DNA of 64,000 bases, from assembly GCA_035628915.1 (NCBI GenBank), contig DASPIW010000034.1, positions 1 to 64,000 of the forward strand, written 5' to 3'. Under the pieces are notes generated by a model. The model was not told where the DNA came from. It saw only the letters and a list, made by a program, of their open reading frames with translations, and ran no database searches. This DNA comes from JARBUG01 sp035628915 (GTDB lineage Bacteria; Bacillota; Sulfobacillia; Symbiobacteriales; Symbiobacteriaceae). Positions 10,301-18,162 of the stretch are shown here, piece after piece. The position numbers and the translations under genes were made by a program. Position 1 is the stretch's first letter; the number at the start of each line of letters is the position of its first letter.

Positions 10301-10337
10301 GGCGCCCTCGGGTCACGTACCCGAGGGCGCCTTCTTT
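10301..10337. terminator. Bidirectional terminator between peptide gene and XRE gene
   Basis: A 13-bp perfect stem (GGCGCCCTCGGGT / ACCCGAGGGCGCC) with a 5-base loop is followed by TTCTTTT on the plus strand. The stop codon of the convergent XRE gene lies inside the hairpin (10313-10315), so the structure can serve both genes. Confidence 0.8.
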
Positions 10338-10930
10338 TCATGCCTGGCCAGCCAGAGCTTGATCATCATTTCGAGGTCCGCTGGATCAACTCCATTGTCC
10401 ATGGCCATCTGCACGATCCGTTGAAGTTCCGGCGACCTGTCTACGGCCACTCCGGGTCGAGGTACTAGCCAGTCGATGGGCGCCCCGGTGACGGCCTGCA
10501 TTTGCCTGGCCACGCTCTCAGTGATCTGCACCCTATCGGCGACGAAGTCGGCCAGCACGTCGACGCTCGTACCAAGGGTCTCGGCGACGGCAACTACCGT
10601 GAACTCCTCACCCCAGCGCAGCTGCAACTCGTCCAGGATAAGGCGCAAACGCTCTCCAGTCGAGGTTGGGACGCCGTCCCCAAGCCGCCGCACGAATGCA
10701 TCGATGTACTCCTGCGGCGTCTCGACCAGCAGGTACTCGGGGAGCACCCCGTAGTAGCCGGCAGCCTTCTCCAAGGTCGTCCGGAGATGGTCCACGTTGC
10801 GCCCCTTCTCGTCACGCTCCAGCAAAGAGAGGTAAGGCCGCGATATGCCGATGGCCGGAGCCGCCACCTGCTGCTCCACCCCCCGCTGCTGGCGCAAGCG
10901 CCGCAGGCGTTGTCCCCTGGTCAAGGGCAA
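10313..10930 (-). CDS. XRE-family transcriptional repressor of the element
   Basis: 205 residues. An N-terminal helix-turn-helix is visible in residues 1-65 (GQRLRRLRQQRGVEQQVAA...GISRPYLSLLERDEKGRN). The rest is helical, with a second part (residues about 85-205: GERLRLILDELQLRWGEEF...) that may be a sensing or oligomerisation domain. TTG start preceded by GGGGTGA. Two 16-bp palindromes that fit XRE operators lie 61-106 bp upstream, between this gene and the plus-strand maintenance/transfer genes. In integrative elements such a gene normally holds transfer and excision off. The convergent TPR-peptide pair is a plausible anti-repressor circuit (inference). Confidence 0.8.
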   Translation of the reverse strand: MPLTRGQRLRRLRQQRGVEQQVAAPAIGISRPYLSLLERDEKGRNVDHLRTTLEKAAGYYGVLPEYLLVETPQEYIDAFVRRLGDGVPTSTGERLRLILDELQLRWGEEFTVVAVAETLGTSVDVLADFVADRVQITESVARQMQAVTGAPIDWLVPRPGVAVDRSPELQRIVQMAMDNGVDPADLEMMIKLWLARHEKKAPSGT

Positions 10931-10990
10931 GGCGATTCACCCCCCGGTTTCGCCCATAGGTTATACTCCATATCCTGGTAGGCGAGGCGA

Positions 10991-11036
10991 TGTTTCCCTG
11001 GTAACATGAGGTCAATCTCATGTTGCCGCGGAAACA
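10991..11036. promoter_or_regulatory. Paired palindromic operators, probably for the XRE repressor
   Basis: Two 16-bp near-palindromes of the form TGTTNCC-N2-GGNAACA lie at 10991-11006 (TGTTTCCCTGGTAACA) and 11021-11036 (TGTTGCCGCGGAAACA), 30 bp centre to centre. The pair is also a larger inverted repeat, with arms 10991-11010 and 11017-11036 matching at 17 of 20 positions. Location between the XRE gene and the divergent genes, and the spacing of about three helical turns, suggest cooperative binding of the repressor. Confidence 0.65.
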
Positions 11037-11114
11037 CGAAGAGAGCACCGACTGGTTGTGTTTTCCATTGTACAGGCTCCGGACGCCGTACGCAATATTC
11101 GGAGGAAAACGGTC

Positions 11115-11294
11115 ATGCAGATAGATGAGGCAGTCAATCAACTACTCTCACCTTACTTGAGTCGTGTTCAGGTTCGAGCGGGGAACGGCCTGACGAAGAG
11201 CATGAACGCCTCCCTGCGGTCCTACCCCGAGATTCCACGGATAATCAGGCGCACCGTCACCCTTCTGGTCTCGGTCGAGATCCTGTTTGGCTAG
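11115..11294 (+). CDS. Possible small hypothetical protein
   Basis: 59 codons starting MQIDEAVNQLLSPYLSRVQV, preceded by a strong ribosome-binding site (GGAGGAAAACGGTC before ATG). I do not recognise the product, and it could be the remains of a longer gene. It would be the first gene after the operator region. The stretch 11295-11563 that follows holds nothing else I can support apart from the ribosome-binding site (AAAGGAG) of the next gene. Confidence 0.3.
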   Translation: MQIDEAVNQLLSPYLSRVQVRAGNGLTKSMNASLRSYPEIPRIIRRTVTLLVSVEILFG

Positions 11295-11563
11295 AGCGAG
11301 AATGTAGCGATCAGGTGGTCTGACCTCTACCACCTCCTCATTGACACACACGAGGACTGGCACCGGGATCTGCCACACAGTCACCGGGCGAGGACCTTCA
11401 TCAGGCGACCAGTCCTGCCGCTCCATCAGTTCACAGCCGCCTGGACCATTGCCCGCAGGATTCGGCTCTTCGAAGGGCGCGGCGCCCTCAGGCTGCACAG
11501 TGACGTGCTGGCGACCTTGCGAAGTTGGTCTGACCACACACAACAGAAAGGAGCTGCAGACGG

Positions 11564-12580
11564 ATGAGTCAAGAGTCCCTGATCGCCTACGTAGACCGGG
11601 GCTTCGGGTTCCTCAAGGCCGGTGGCACCACCGGAACCGAGCCACTGATGACTCAGAGCCTCATCTCACCAGGCGCCACACTTCCCGGCCTATGCCCCGA
11701 ACAGCTGACTATGGTCTACCAGGGCATCACCTACCTGGTGGGCACGACGGTGGCCAAGCAAAGCGGAATCGCCAGCTTCGCCGATCTCGCCGACGCCGCC
11801 CCGGTCAGCGAGGAAAGCCGTCTCCTCTACCTCGCTTCCCTAGCGCACGTGGCCGGCCGATCAGGCACCTTCCGGTTCCGGGTCGTCGCAGGGCTCCCGG
11901 TCGACACTTGGGAGAGGCGTAAGGACGAGCTGAAGCAGATGCTCCTCGGCGTCGATCAGGAGCATGTCCGGCTGCGCACCGACCGGCGTGAGATCGACGT
12001 GACCATCACTGTTGAAGACGCCTTGGTGATGCCCCAGCCGTTGGGCTCGGCACTCGACTTCCTCCTGGACGAGCACGGTACGCTAGATCACACAATCGAG
12101 TTCCCTTTTGAGCTGAGCGGTCAGCGGCACTGGGCCGCTTCCCTGGTGGCGACCTGGCGCTGGTGCGTCCTGGACATCGGGTTCAACACGCTCAACACCT
12201 ACGCCCTGGACGACATGGAGCCGCTCCGCCGCTTTAGCATTTCGCCCAAGCTCGGCATGGCCTACGCCTATCAACTGATTGGCCGTGCCGCAGGAGGACG
12301 GAGCGAAATCGAGGTGCAGGAAGTGCTTCGCCAGGATCGCTTGCTCGGCCATGATGCCGCCTTCGCAGAGCTTGGGCGCCAGATCACCCGGCTGATCCGC
12401 TCCTGGAACAGCCCACACTTCGCCTTCTACCTCATCACCGGCGGCGGGGCGATGGCCCTTTCACAATACATCCTCCCCGACGAGGAGAACAAGCTCGTGG
12501 CCCCGGCCCCGCAACACGCCAACGGTCGTGGTTACCTGAAAGCAGGGATGCAACGATGGGGCGCCGCCGTAACGGTATGA
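11564..12580 (+). CDS. parM: ParM/Alp-like actin-type segregation ATPase
   Basis: 338 residues with the actin/Hsp70 fold signature: an N-terminal phosphate-1-like segment (AYVDRGFGFLKAGG), a phosphate-2 motif VLDIGFNTLNTYAL near residue 205, an adenosine motif YLITGGGAMAL near 290 and a ParM-like tail ANGRGYLKAG. Such proteins polymerise and push plasmid copies apart. ATG start with AAAGGAG upstream. A clear ParR gene is not adjacent, although the ribbon-helix-helix protein downstream could bind the centromere. Its presence implies that the element spends time as a replicating circle. Confidence 0.75.
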   Translation: MSQESLIAYVDRGFGFLKAGGTTGTEPLMTQSLISPGATLPGLCPEQLTMVYQGITYLVGTTVAKQSGIASFADLADAAPVSEESRLLYLASLAHVAGRSGTFRFRVVAGLPVDTWERRKDELKQMLLGVDQEHVRLRTDRREIDVTITVEDALVMPQPLGSALDFLLDEHGTLDHTIEFPFELSGQRHWAASLVATWRWCVLDIGFNTLNTYALDDMEPLRRFSISPKLGMAYAYQLIGRAAGGRSEIEVQEVLRQDRLLGHDAAFAELGRQITRLIRSWNSPHFAFYLITGGGAMALSQYILPDEENKLVAPAPQHANGRGYLKAGMQRWGAAVTV

Positions 12581-12823
12581 GGGGCTGCACGGGCATCCCG
12601 ATTGAGCCGGGCCGGCCCGCCAGGTGGGCGATTCCGGAGCCGGAACCGGGGCACGGGGCTGCCGCCCCCCGTCCCCCGCCGGTCACCCCTTCACGGTTCG
12701 CAAGATAAAAAAGTATGAGCATTCGCCCCGGGCCTTGGGGTGCGCAGTGTGGACATTATTACCCCTACCCGGGAGCAGTATGATCATCGGCCCAACCCCC
12801 TTGTCGCCGTAGGAGGGATCAGT

Positions 12824-13228
12824 ATTACCCGCCTCATCCGACAGACCGTCTGCCTGTCTGCGGCCGACATGCACGAGCTCAGGCGTCTTGCGGCAGCAAA
12901 GGGAGGCAGAGCCCGCGGGTACACAATTAGCAGCGAAGTGGCGGCGGCCATCAAGGACTACATCAAGAAGCAAGACGCACAACACGAAGAGGCAAACATG
13001 ACGCCTGTTTGGGAGCAGCTCCTCAACGAGAAGTTCGCCCAATTGGAAGCCTGGCTCCGCCCCGGTGTCTGGGGCGGCGGCACATACAGCGCCACGGCAG
13101 CCCTGCTGCTCCTGGAGCTGATGTGCGGCAAGCAGCTCGATCCCGCCCAGGCCAAGGATCACTTCGAGTTGATTCGGGGCCGGGCCTGGAAGATCATCCG
13201 GCGGGAACTCCCCGGCGACGGCAGCTAA
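12824..13228 (+). CDS. Ribbon-helix-helix-like DNA-binding protein (relaxosome or partition accessory)
   Basis: Residues about 1-50 look like a ribbon-helix-helix/MobC-type DNA-binding segment (ITRLIRQTVCLSAADMHELR... GYTISSEVAAAIKDYIKK). The rest is a helical domain ending at WKIIRRELPGDGS, 3 bp before the relaxase gene. The best ribosome-binding site is AGGAGGG at 12811-12817, which points to an ATT codon at 12824; in-frame GTG codons at 12740 and 12749 lack such a site, so the start is uncertain. Position just ahead of the relaxase suggests a role at the transfer origin; a ParR-like role with the upstream ParM is the alternative. Confidence 0.6.
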   Translation: MTRLIRQTVCLSAADMHELRRLAAAKGGRARGYTISSEVAAAIKDYIKKQDAQHEEANMTPVWEQLLNEKFAQLEAWLRPGVWGGGTYSATAALLLLELMCGKQLDPAQAKDHFELIRGRAWKIIRRELPGDGS

Positions 13229-13231
13229 CCC

Positions 13232-13924
13232 ATGGTCGTCCTGAAGATCAACTACACCAAGCATCTGCCCCAGGCCGCCAAGTCCGTCCGCTACCATGCG
13301 TTCCGATCCCGAGAAGAGCCCAACCACAAGCTGGGCGCCTTCGACCGCCGCTCCGATCACGCCGACGTTCGCTCCTTCATCGCCTCCCTGGACGACCCGT
13401 TGACCCGCGGCCGCAAGCTGCGCAACGGCAACCTCTATCAGCCCGCCAAGATGCACCGGCTCATGTTCTCCATGAGACGCAAGGACTTCGAGGCCTGCGG
13501 ATTCACGAGCTGGAAGCCGGTCATCCGGGAGGCGCTGGAGAGCCTCGAGAAGCAGCACGGCATCAAGCTGGAATGGATCGCAGCAGAGCACTTGACCGAG
13601 TCCAACCCGCACGTGCACATCGACGTCAAGAGCGTCTACACCGCACCCGACGGCACCCGACATCGGCTGCGCATCACCAACCCGATGCGGATCGAACTTA
13701 AAGCGGCCGTCGAGAAGATCATCCTGCGAGAGCGCCGGGAGCGGGACGAAGAACGCCGCCAGCAGCGGGAGTTCAACGGCGCCCTCCGTGACCTGACCTC
13801 CACCCTGCTCAGAGGGCTCCGAGACGCAGCACGGGCCGATGAGCGAGAAGCGGACGGACTCCCTGGCGGACCCCCGAAACGGCGCCCCAGCAAGGATCGG
13901 GACGACGACGACCGGGGCCGCTGA
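13232..13924 (+). CDS. Small HUH-type conjugative relaxase (MobL-like)
   Basis: 230 residues. The metal-binding HUH signature is NPHVHIDV, with His127 and His129 and a further His at 120 (AAEHLTESNPHVHID). The protein is short for a relaxase and ends in a very basic and acidic tail rich in Arg, Glu and Asp. It would nick the transfer origin and pass the strand to the coupling protein encoded directly downstream. The candidate nicking tyrosines are in the N-terminal part (INYTKH, RYHAF); I cannot decide between them. The MobL-like name rests on the motif context only. Confidence 0.7.
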   Translation: MVVLKINYTKHLPQAAKSVRYHAFRSREEPNHKLGAFDRRSDHADVRSFIASLDDPLTRGRKLRNGNLYQPAKMHRLMFSMRRKDFEACGFTSWKPVIREALESLEKQHGIKLEWIAAEHLTESNPHVHIDVKSVYTAPDGTRHRLRITNPMRIELKAAVEKIILRERRERDEERRQQREFNGALRDLTSTLLRGLRDAARADEREADGLPGGPPKRRPSKDRDDDDRGR

Positions 13925-13941
13925 GCCCCAGAAAGGTGAAG

Positions 13942-15717
13942 ATGAAACGCATCTACCTGATCATCGGCGCCGGCCTCGCCTTCGCAGACTTCATCACCTT
14001 GCCGTGGGCTATGTGGAGCGGCCCCGGCCCATATCGTCCGTGGTATCTGGTTACGCAAAAGGAGCTCACAGGCGAGTGGTTCGTCCTCAATCTCGCCGCG
14101 GTTATCGCAGTGCTAACCTGGTACTCCAAACGCAATACCAACCCCAAGGCGCCGGAAGATGCCAGCCACTACGGCAGCCACGGCAGCACACGCTTCGCCC
14201 ATCCCCACGAGCTGCGGTCCTACCTCAAACGAGAAGGCCCGGGCCTCATCCTGGGCAGAGCAAAAGACGGCCTCCTCACCCTGCCACCAGACCCGACGCT
14301 GCCCTACAACCAGAACGTGACCATCCTGGGCTCGTCGGGGTCCCGGAAGACCCGCTCCTTCGTACAGCCCAACCTGCTGCAGGAGGCGCTCCACGGGCAG
14401 GCGTCCCTCGTCTGCATGGACCCCAAGTCCGAAAACTACAAGCGCAGCGCGCACCTGCTGAAGCGGGCGGGGTACGAGGTCCGGCTGCTCAACTTCCTCG
14501 ACATGGCCCACTCCGACCGCTGGAACCCGCTCGACGCCGTTCAGACCACCACCGACGCCGCAGATCTCGCTGTCAACATCGTCGCCAACACCGTCAACCC
14601 CAATCGCCCGGCCGGCGGCGACCCTTTCTGGGACCAGGCCGAACAGAGCTTCATCACCGCCTTGATCCTCTACGTGAAGCAGCACAGGCCAAAGGAAGAG
14701 CAGCACATGGCCTCGGTCCTGGAGTTGGGCTCCGAACTCCATCCGAAGAACCTCGACTACCTCTTCCTCCGCCTCGACCAGAACGCACCCGCGCGCCGCT
14801 TCTACCGCACGTTCCTGCGGGCCGACGAGAAGGTCCGGGCCGGTGTGGTAGCTGGCATCGGCAGCCGGCTGCAGCTCTGGAACATCCCCGAAGTGATCAG
14901 TCTGACGGCGGCCAGCGACTTCAGCCTGGCAGACCTCGGCACGAAGAAGATCGCCCTGTTCCTTGTGGTGCCCGACTCGAAGGCAACCTACGCCCCCATC
15001 CTCGCCCTCTTCTGGCAGCAGACGTTCCAGCAGCTCTACGACGTGGCGGACAAACACGGCGGCGCCCTACCGAACCCCGTACGGTGTGTGATGGACGAGA
15101 TTGCCAACTGCGGCTACATCCCCGATTACGCACTCAAGAAAAGCACCATGCGCAGCCGCCGCATCAGCACCGAAGAGATCTGGCAGAGCCTCGGCCAGAT
15201 GAAGAACCGCTACCCGCAGTCCTGGTCTGAGCTGCTGGCAAACAGCGACCACCTGCTGATCCTCGGCGTCAACGATCTCGACACCGCACAGTACGTCTCG
15301 CAGCTCACGGGCACCACCACCCTCAGCATCGTCGGGACAGGCGCCACCGAGGGCTCCACGGGCGGATCATCCAGCTCCAGCCGCACCTACATCGGGCGCC
15401 CCCTCCTCACGCCGGACGAGATCCGCAGGCTGCCGAGCGAACAGGCGCTGCTGCTACCCAAGGCCAACTTCCCGGCCCGCCTGACCAAGGTCGACTTCAC
15501 ACTGCACCCCAAGGCCAAGGAGATCGTGGAAGAGGATCACCGGGCGTACCCGGCGCCAGAGCGCACCCCGCCTGTGGTGATCGACGTCGCCAAAATCCTC
15601 ACCGAGATCACGCCGCAACAGACCGAAGCGCCACCGACCACCGCAACAGCCGAAGACACAGATCTCACCGATTTCGCCAACGAAGGACCCAAACAAGAAG
15701 GAGGTTCATCACGTTGA
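13942..15717 (+). CDS. Type IV coupling protein (VirD4/TraG family)
   Basis: 591 residues with two N-terminal transmembrane segments (IYLIIGAGLAFADFI and WFVLNLAAVIAVLTWY) and a RecA-like ATPase. The Walker A loop near residue 130 reads GSSGSRKT, with Arg where Gly normally precedes the Lys. Walker B is CVMDEIANCG near 380, and the family segment FLVVPDSKATYAPI is present. It couples the relaxase-DNA complex to the mating channel. ATG at 13942 or GTG at 13936. The stop overlaps the next gene by one base, so the transfer genes form one operon. Confidence 0.85.
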   Translation: MKRIYLIIGAGLAFADFITLPWAMWSGPGPYRPWYLVTQKELTGEWFVLNLAAVIAVLTWYSKRNTNPKAPEDASHYGSHGSTRFAHPHELRSYLKREGPGLILGRAKDGLLTLPPDPTLPYNQNVTILGSSGSRKTRSFVQPNLLQEALHGQASLVCMDPKSENYKRSAHLLKRAGYEVRLLNFLDMAHSDRWNPLDAVQTTTDAADLAVNIVANTVNPNRPAGGDPFWDQAEQSFITALILYVKQHRPKEEQHMASVLELGSELHPKNLDYLFLRLDQNAPARRFYRTFLRADEKVRAGVVAGIGSRLQLWNIPEVISLTAASDFSLADLGTKKIALFLVVPDSKATYAPILALFWQQTFQQLYDVADKHGGALPNPVRCVMDEIANCGYIPDYALKKSTMRSRRISTEEIWQSLGQMKNRYPQSWSELLANSDHLLILGVNDLDTAQYVSQLTGTTTLSIVGTGATEGSTGGSSSSSRTYIGRPLLTPDEIRRLPSEQALLLPKANFPARLTKVDFTLHPKAKEIVEEDHRAYPAPERTPPVVIDVAKILTEITPQQTEAPPTTATAEDTDLTDFANEGPKQEGGSSR

Positions 15718-16091
15718 TGGATATGATGCGCCGTATTTCCACCCGTGTTCTGACCGCATCCCTCGTCGCCTCAACCACCCTTCTCATGAACAACGGCGCC
15801 GCCTCTGCCGCCGATGGCGAACTCGACACCGCCATCACCGAAGGCTTCGGCAAGCTCGTCAAGTACGGCCGGTGGACGGCAGCCCTGATCCTGGCAATCA
15901 TCTTCTGCCTGGCCTGGGCGCAGCGGGTCCAGAACTCGGACAACCCGCACGAAGTCAACGCAGGCACCAAAAAGATGATCTGGAGCGGCGCCGGCTTCAT
16001 CGCCGTCATCGGCTACAAGCTGGTGCTGAGCGGGCTCGTCGCCTGGTTCAACGTGGACCCCAGCTCGATCCCCACATTCCTCTGGCAGTAG
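15717..16091 (+). CDS. VirB2/TrbC-like pilin-type membrane protein
   Basis: 124 residues: an N-terminal signal segment ending ASAADGELD, then two membrane helices (WTAALILAIIFCLAWA and MIWSGAGFIAVIGYKLVLSGLVAWF). This is the layout of VirB2-like conjugation subunits. It has a good ribosome-binding site (GAAGGAGG). The C-terminal end WFNVDPSSIPTFLWQ resembles that of the next protein, suggesting a tandem pair. Confidence 0.6.
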   Translation: MDMMRRISTRVLTASLVASTTLLMNNGAASAADGELDTAITEGFGKLVKYGRWTAALILAIIFCLAWAQRVQNSDNPHEVNAGTKKMIWSGAGFIAVIGYKLVLSGLVAWFNVDPSSIPTFLWQ

Positions 16092-16097
16092 TCAAGG

Positions 16098-16124
16098 AGG
16101 CCCCGGGGATCGCACCTCGGGGCC
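16098..16124 (+). terminator. GC-rich hairpin between the two pilin-like genes
   Basis: GGCCCCG and CGGGGCC pair over a 12-base loop. There is no T-run behind it, so it may be an attenuator or an RNA-stability element within the operon rather than a full stop. Confidence 0.35.
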
Positions 16125-16150
16125 CCCATCGAAAAAAGGCAGGTGACGGC

Positions 16151-16405
16151 ATGACTGTCTCCACGGAGATCATCCAGGACTACCGCCTCGTACGGGGCGT
16201 AGGGCTTGCACTCGCCGCTCTGGCCTTCCTGGTGGCGCTCACGAAGCTTGGCTCGGCTGATATGCCTTACGACCACTCGAAGGCCCAGGCGCTGCTGATC
16301 CGGGCCGCCGTCCTTTTCCTCATGCTGGCCGGCGACCGCATCCTGGCCCGGGGCGTCGCCCAGTGGTTCGGCTTCACTTCCTACCTACCGGTCTTCTGGC
16401 AGTAG
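16151..16405 (+). CDS. Small two-helix membrane protein of the transfer operon
   Basis: 84 residues, two membrane helices (VGLALAALAFLVAL and ALLIRAAVLFLMLAGDRILA). There is no signal peptide. Its end, VAQWFGFTSYLPVFWQ, is like that of the upstream pilin-like protein (both end in ...P-x-F-x-W-Q or P-x-F-W-Q), so the two may be paralogous channel or pilus components. Ribosome-binding site AGGTGA. Function not known to me. Confidence 0.55.
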   Translation: MTVSTEIIQDYRLVRGVGLALAALAFLVALTKLGSADMPYDHSKAQALLIRAAVLFLMLAGDRILARGVAQWFGFTSYLPVFWQ

Positions 16406-16421
16406 GAGGTGCAAACGCAAA

Positions 16422-17744
16422 TTGAAGCGCCTGGTCTTCCTCTTCCTGCTCCTCCTGGCGACCGCGGCCCCAACCGCTGTTCATGCTGATGTCGGCAGCA
16501 CCGTCGTCGGGCGCCTGTGGGACTCGGCAGTCTCCACGACCCAGAACCGGCTGAAAGAGCGCCAGCCCGCCACAGTGACCCTGCTGCAGGATGCGGAGCG
16601 GTTCTTCCTGAACGGCACCCGTGACGTGACCGCGATGGTCGCCGTGCAGGAAGTCTACAAGGCCATGCGGGTGGCCGGACTCCTGCTCCTCGGGCTCTGC
16701 ACGGTGATCTCCCTGTCGCAGGTGACCGAAGCCGGGCTGATGGGCGAATCCAGCAACATCATGGATTGGGTCAAACGCTTCGGCGTGGCGGCGTTCATGA
16801 CGATGGGCAGCATCCATTTCTACGGCCTCTGGATTCGCATCTTCAACGCCATGCTGGACGGCTTCCGGGGCTACCTGGACACGCACTGGGCCGGGCGCGG
16901 CGATCCGACGGAGATATACACCCGCTTGATCTGGATGCTGGATGACGCTAACACCTTTCTGGTCCTGCTCTTCGCCCTCGTGATGCTGCTGGTGCTGCTA
17001 ATCCTCTGGTTCCTGATCGGCGGCGTCCGGGTGGCAGAGCTGGCACTGGCGGTGATCATCTCCCCGTTAGTCTGGCCGGTCTACCTGATTCCGGCGCTGG
17101 ACGATATCCCGAAGGCGGCCTTCCGGAGCTTCCTGGGGCTTAATGCAACGCTGCTGATCATCGTGGCGATGCTCCGATTAGCCGTACAGATGGATGTCGG
17201 CGCCGGCATCGGCAATACGATCTGGAACTTCGTCCCCTCCATTTCGATGCTGATCCTGACCATCTTCCTGCCGACGATGATCAAGCGGCTGACCGGCCAG
17301 GGCAACACGGGCTCCGGCGGCCTGATGACCGCCGCCTACATGCTGGCGGGCCTCAAGGGGCTTAGCATGGCAGCGAAGCCGGGCAACAAGGACAGCATCC
17401 CCAGCCCGCCCGCGGCCTCGTCCGTACCGCAGGCCCCGGCTGGAGCATCCGCCTATCCGATCGCTCCCGTCCCTTCAAACGGCGCTGCAACGGGGCACCA
17501 CGCCACATCGCAGCCGCAAGCCCCGGCTGAAGCGATCTCCAGGAACGCCGCCCGGCAGGTCCACGCCGGCGCCACGGCCGCCCGCCCCGCCCTGGAGGCG
17601 CCCTGGACCATCACCCCGGAGCAACCCGCCGTCATCGAGATGGGCCAATCGGACCCGGGCTCCGACTCGTGGGATCAGATCATCGCCATCGAGCGATTCA
17701 TGCAAGGGGCGAGAGATGCCCGCCGACCGGACGACAACAAGTGA
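16422..17744 (+). CDS. VirB6/TrbL-like channel membrane protein
   Basis: 440 residues: signal peptide (LVFLFLLLLATAAPTAVHA), an extracellular segment, and about six membrane helices between residues 75 and 290 (for example VAGLLLLGLCTVISLSQ, LVLLFALVMLLVLLILWFLIGG, NATLLIIVAMLRLAVQ). The tail is low-complexity, rich in Ala and Pro, and cytoplasmic. This matches the polytopic VirB6-like subunit of Gram-positive conjugation systems. TTG start with GGAGGTG 9 bp ahead. Confidence 0.7.
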   Translation: MKRLVFLFLLLLATAAPTAVHADVGSTVVGRLWDSAVSTTQNRLKERQPATVTLLQDAERFFLNGTRDVTAMVAVQEVYKAMRVAGLLLLGLCTVISLSQVTEAGLMGESSNIMDWVKRFGVAAFMTMGSIHFYGLWIRIFNAMLDGFRGYLDTHWAGRGDPTEIYTRLIWMLDDANTFLVLLFALVMLLVLLILWFLIGGVRVAELALAVIISPLVWPVYLIPALDDIPKAAFRSFLGLNATLLIIVAMLRLAVQMDVGAGIGNTIWNFVPSISMLILTIFLPTMIKRLTGQGNTGSGGLMTAAYMLAGLKGLSMAAKPGNKDSIPSPPAASSVPQAPAGASAYPIAPVPSNGAATGHHATSQPQAPAEAISRNAARQVHAGATAARPALEAPWTITPEQPAVIEMGQSDPGSDSWDQIIAIERFMQGARDARRPDDNK

Positions 17745-17751
17745 GTAAGAG

Positions 17752-18162
17752 GTGAGCATCCGAGTGCCGACACGTGCCTTTGTTCCCGTGCCCCTGGTCG
17801 ATGCACAGCCCCGGGTCTACAAGTCCTTCCGCGGGCGCCAACTCAAGGGCATCGCCTTCGGAGTGGCCGGTGCGGCGGTGGGCCTGCTGCTCATGCGCAC
17901 GCACGACTTCGCCGGCTACCTCCTGGCCTTCCTGATGGCCCTGCCGGGCTTCGCCTACGGGTACTATCAGCCCGACGGCCGACCGCTGGAGTACTGGCTG
18001 CGGGTCGTCGTCCGCTACTACACCAAGCCACAGATCATCTCCGCATCGCCACTGGTGCTGCGCCTGGTCTGGCTGGCGCAGTTCGATCCGATCATCAACG
18101 CCGTCTGGCACAACCGGCGGCGGAAGCAGTACCGCAAGAGGGAGCGTGGCGCCCGTGGATGA
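17752..18162 (+). CDS. PrgI/VirB3-like conjugation membrane protein
   Basis: 136 residues with the PrgI-family beginning IRVPTRAFVPVP...YKSFRGRQLKG, two adjacent membrane helices (FGVAGAAVGLLLMRTH, GYLLAFLMALPGFAYGYY) and the trailing segment LEYWLRVVVRYYTKPQI. In Gram-positive transfer systems this protein precedes the VirB4 ATPase, as here. It overlaps the next gene by a few codons. Confidence 0.8.
   Translation: MSIRVPTRAFVPVPLVDAQPRVYKSFRGRQLKGIAFGVAGAAVGLLLMRTHDFAGYLLAFLMALPGFAYGYYQPDGRPLEYWLRVVVRYYTKPQIISASPLVLRLVWLAQFDPIINAVWHNRRRKQYRKRERGARG

Noticed and set aside
11148..11543. 131-codon minus-strand reading frame with protein-like composition
   Set aside because: It has no good ribosome-binding site at its likely starts, lies against the direction of the surrounding genes and overlaps the better-supported start at 11115.
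12581..12823. GC-rich hairpins before the RHH gene as the transfer origin
   Set aside because: Several short inverted repeats exist (for example CCCCGGGCCTTGGGG), but no nick-site motif that I can match; the nested repeat at 22108 is an equal or better candidate.
13839..15230. 463-codon frame overlapping the coupling-protein gene
   Set aside because: Arg/Pro-rich composition typical of an out-of-frame shadow in GC-rich DNA; the overlapping frame carries VirD4 motifs.
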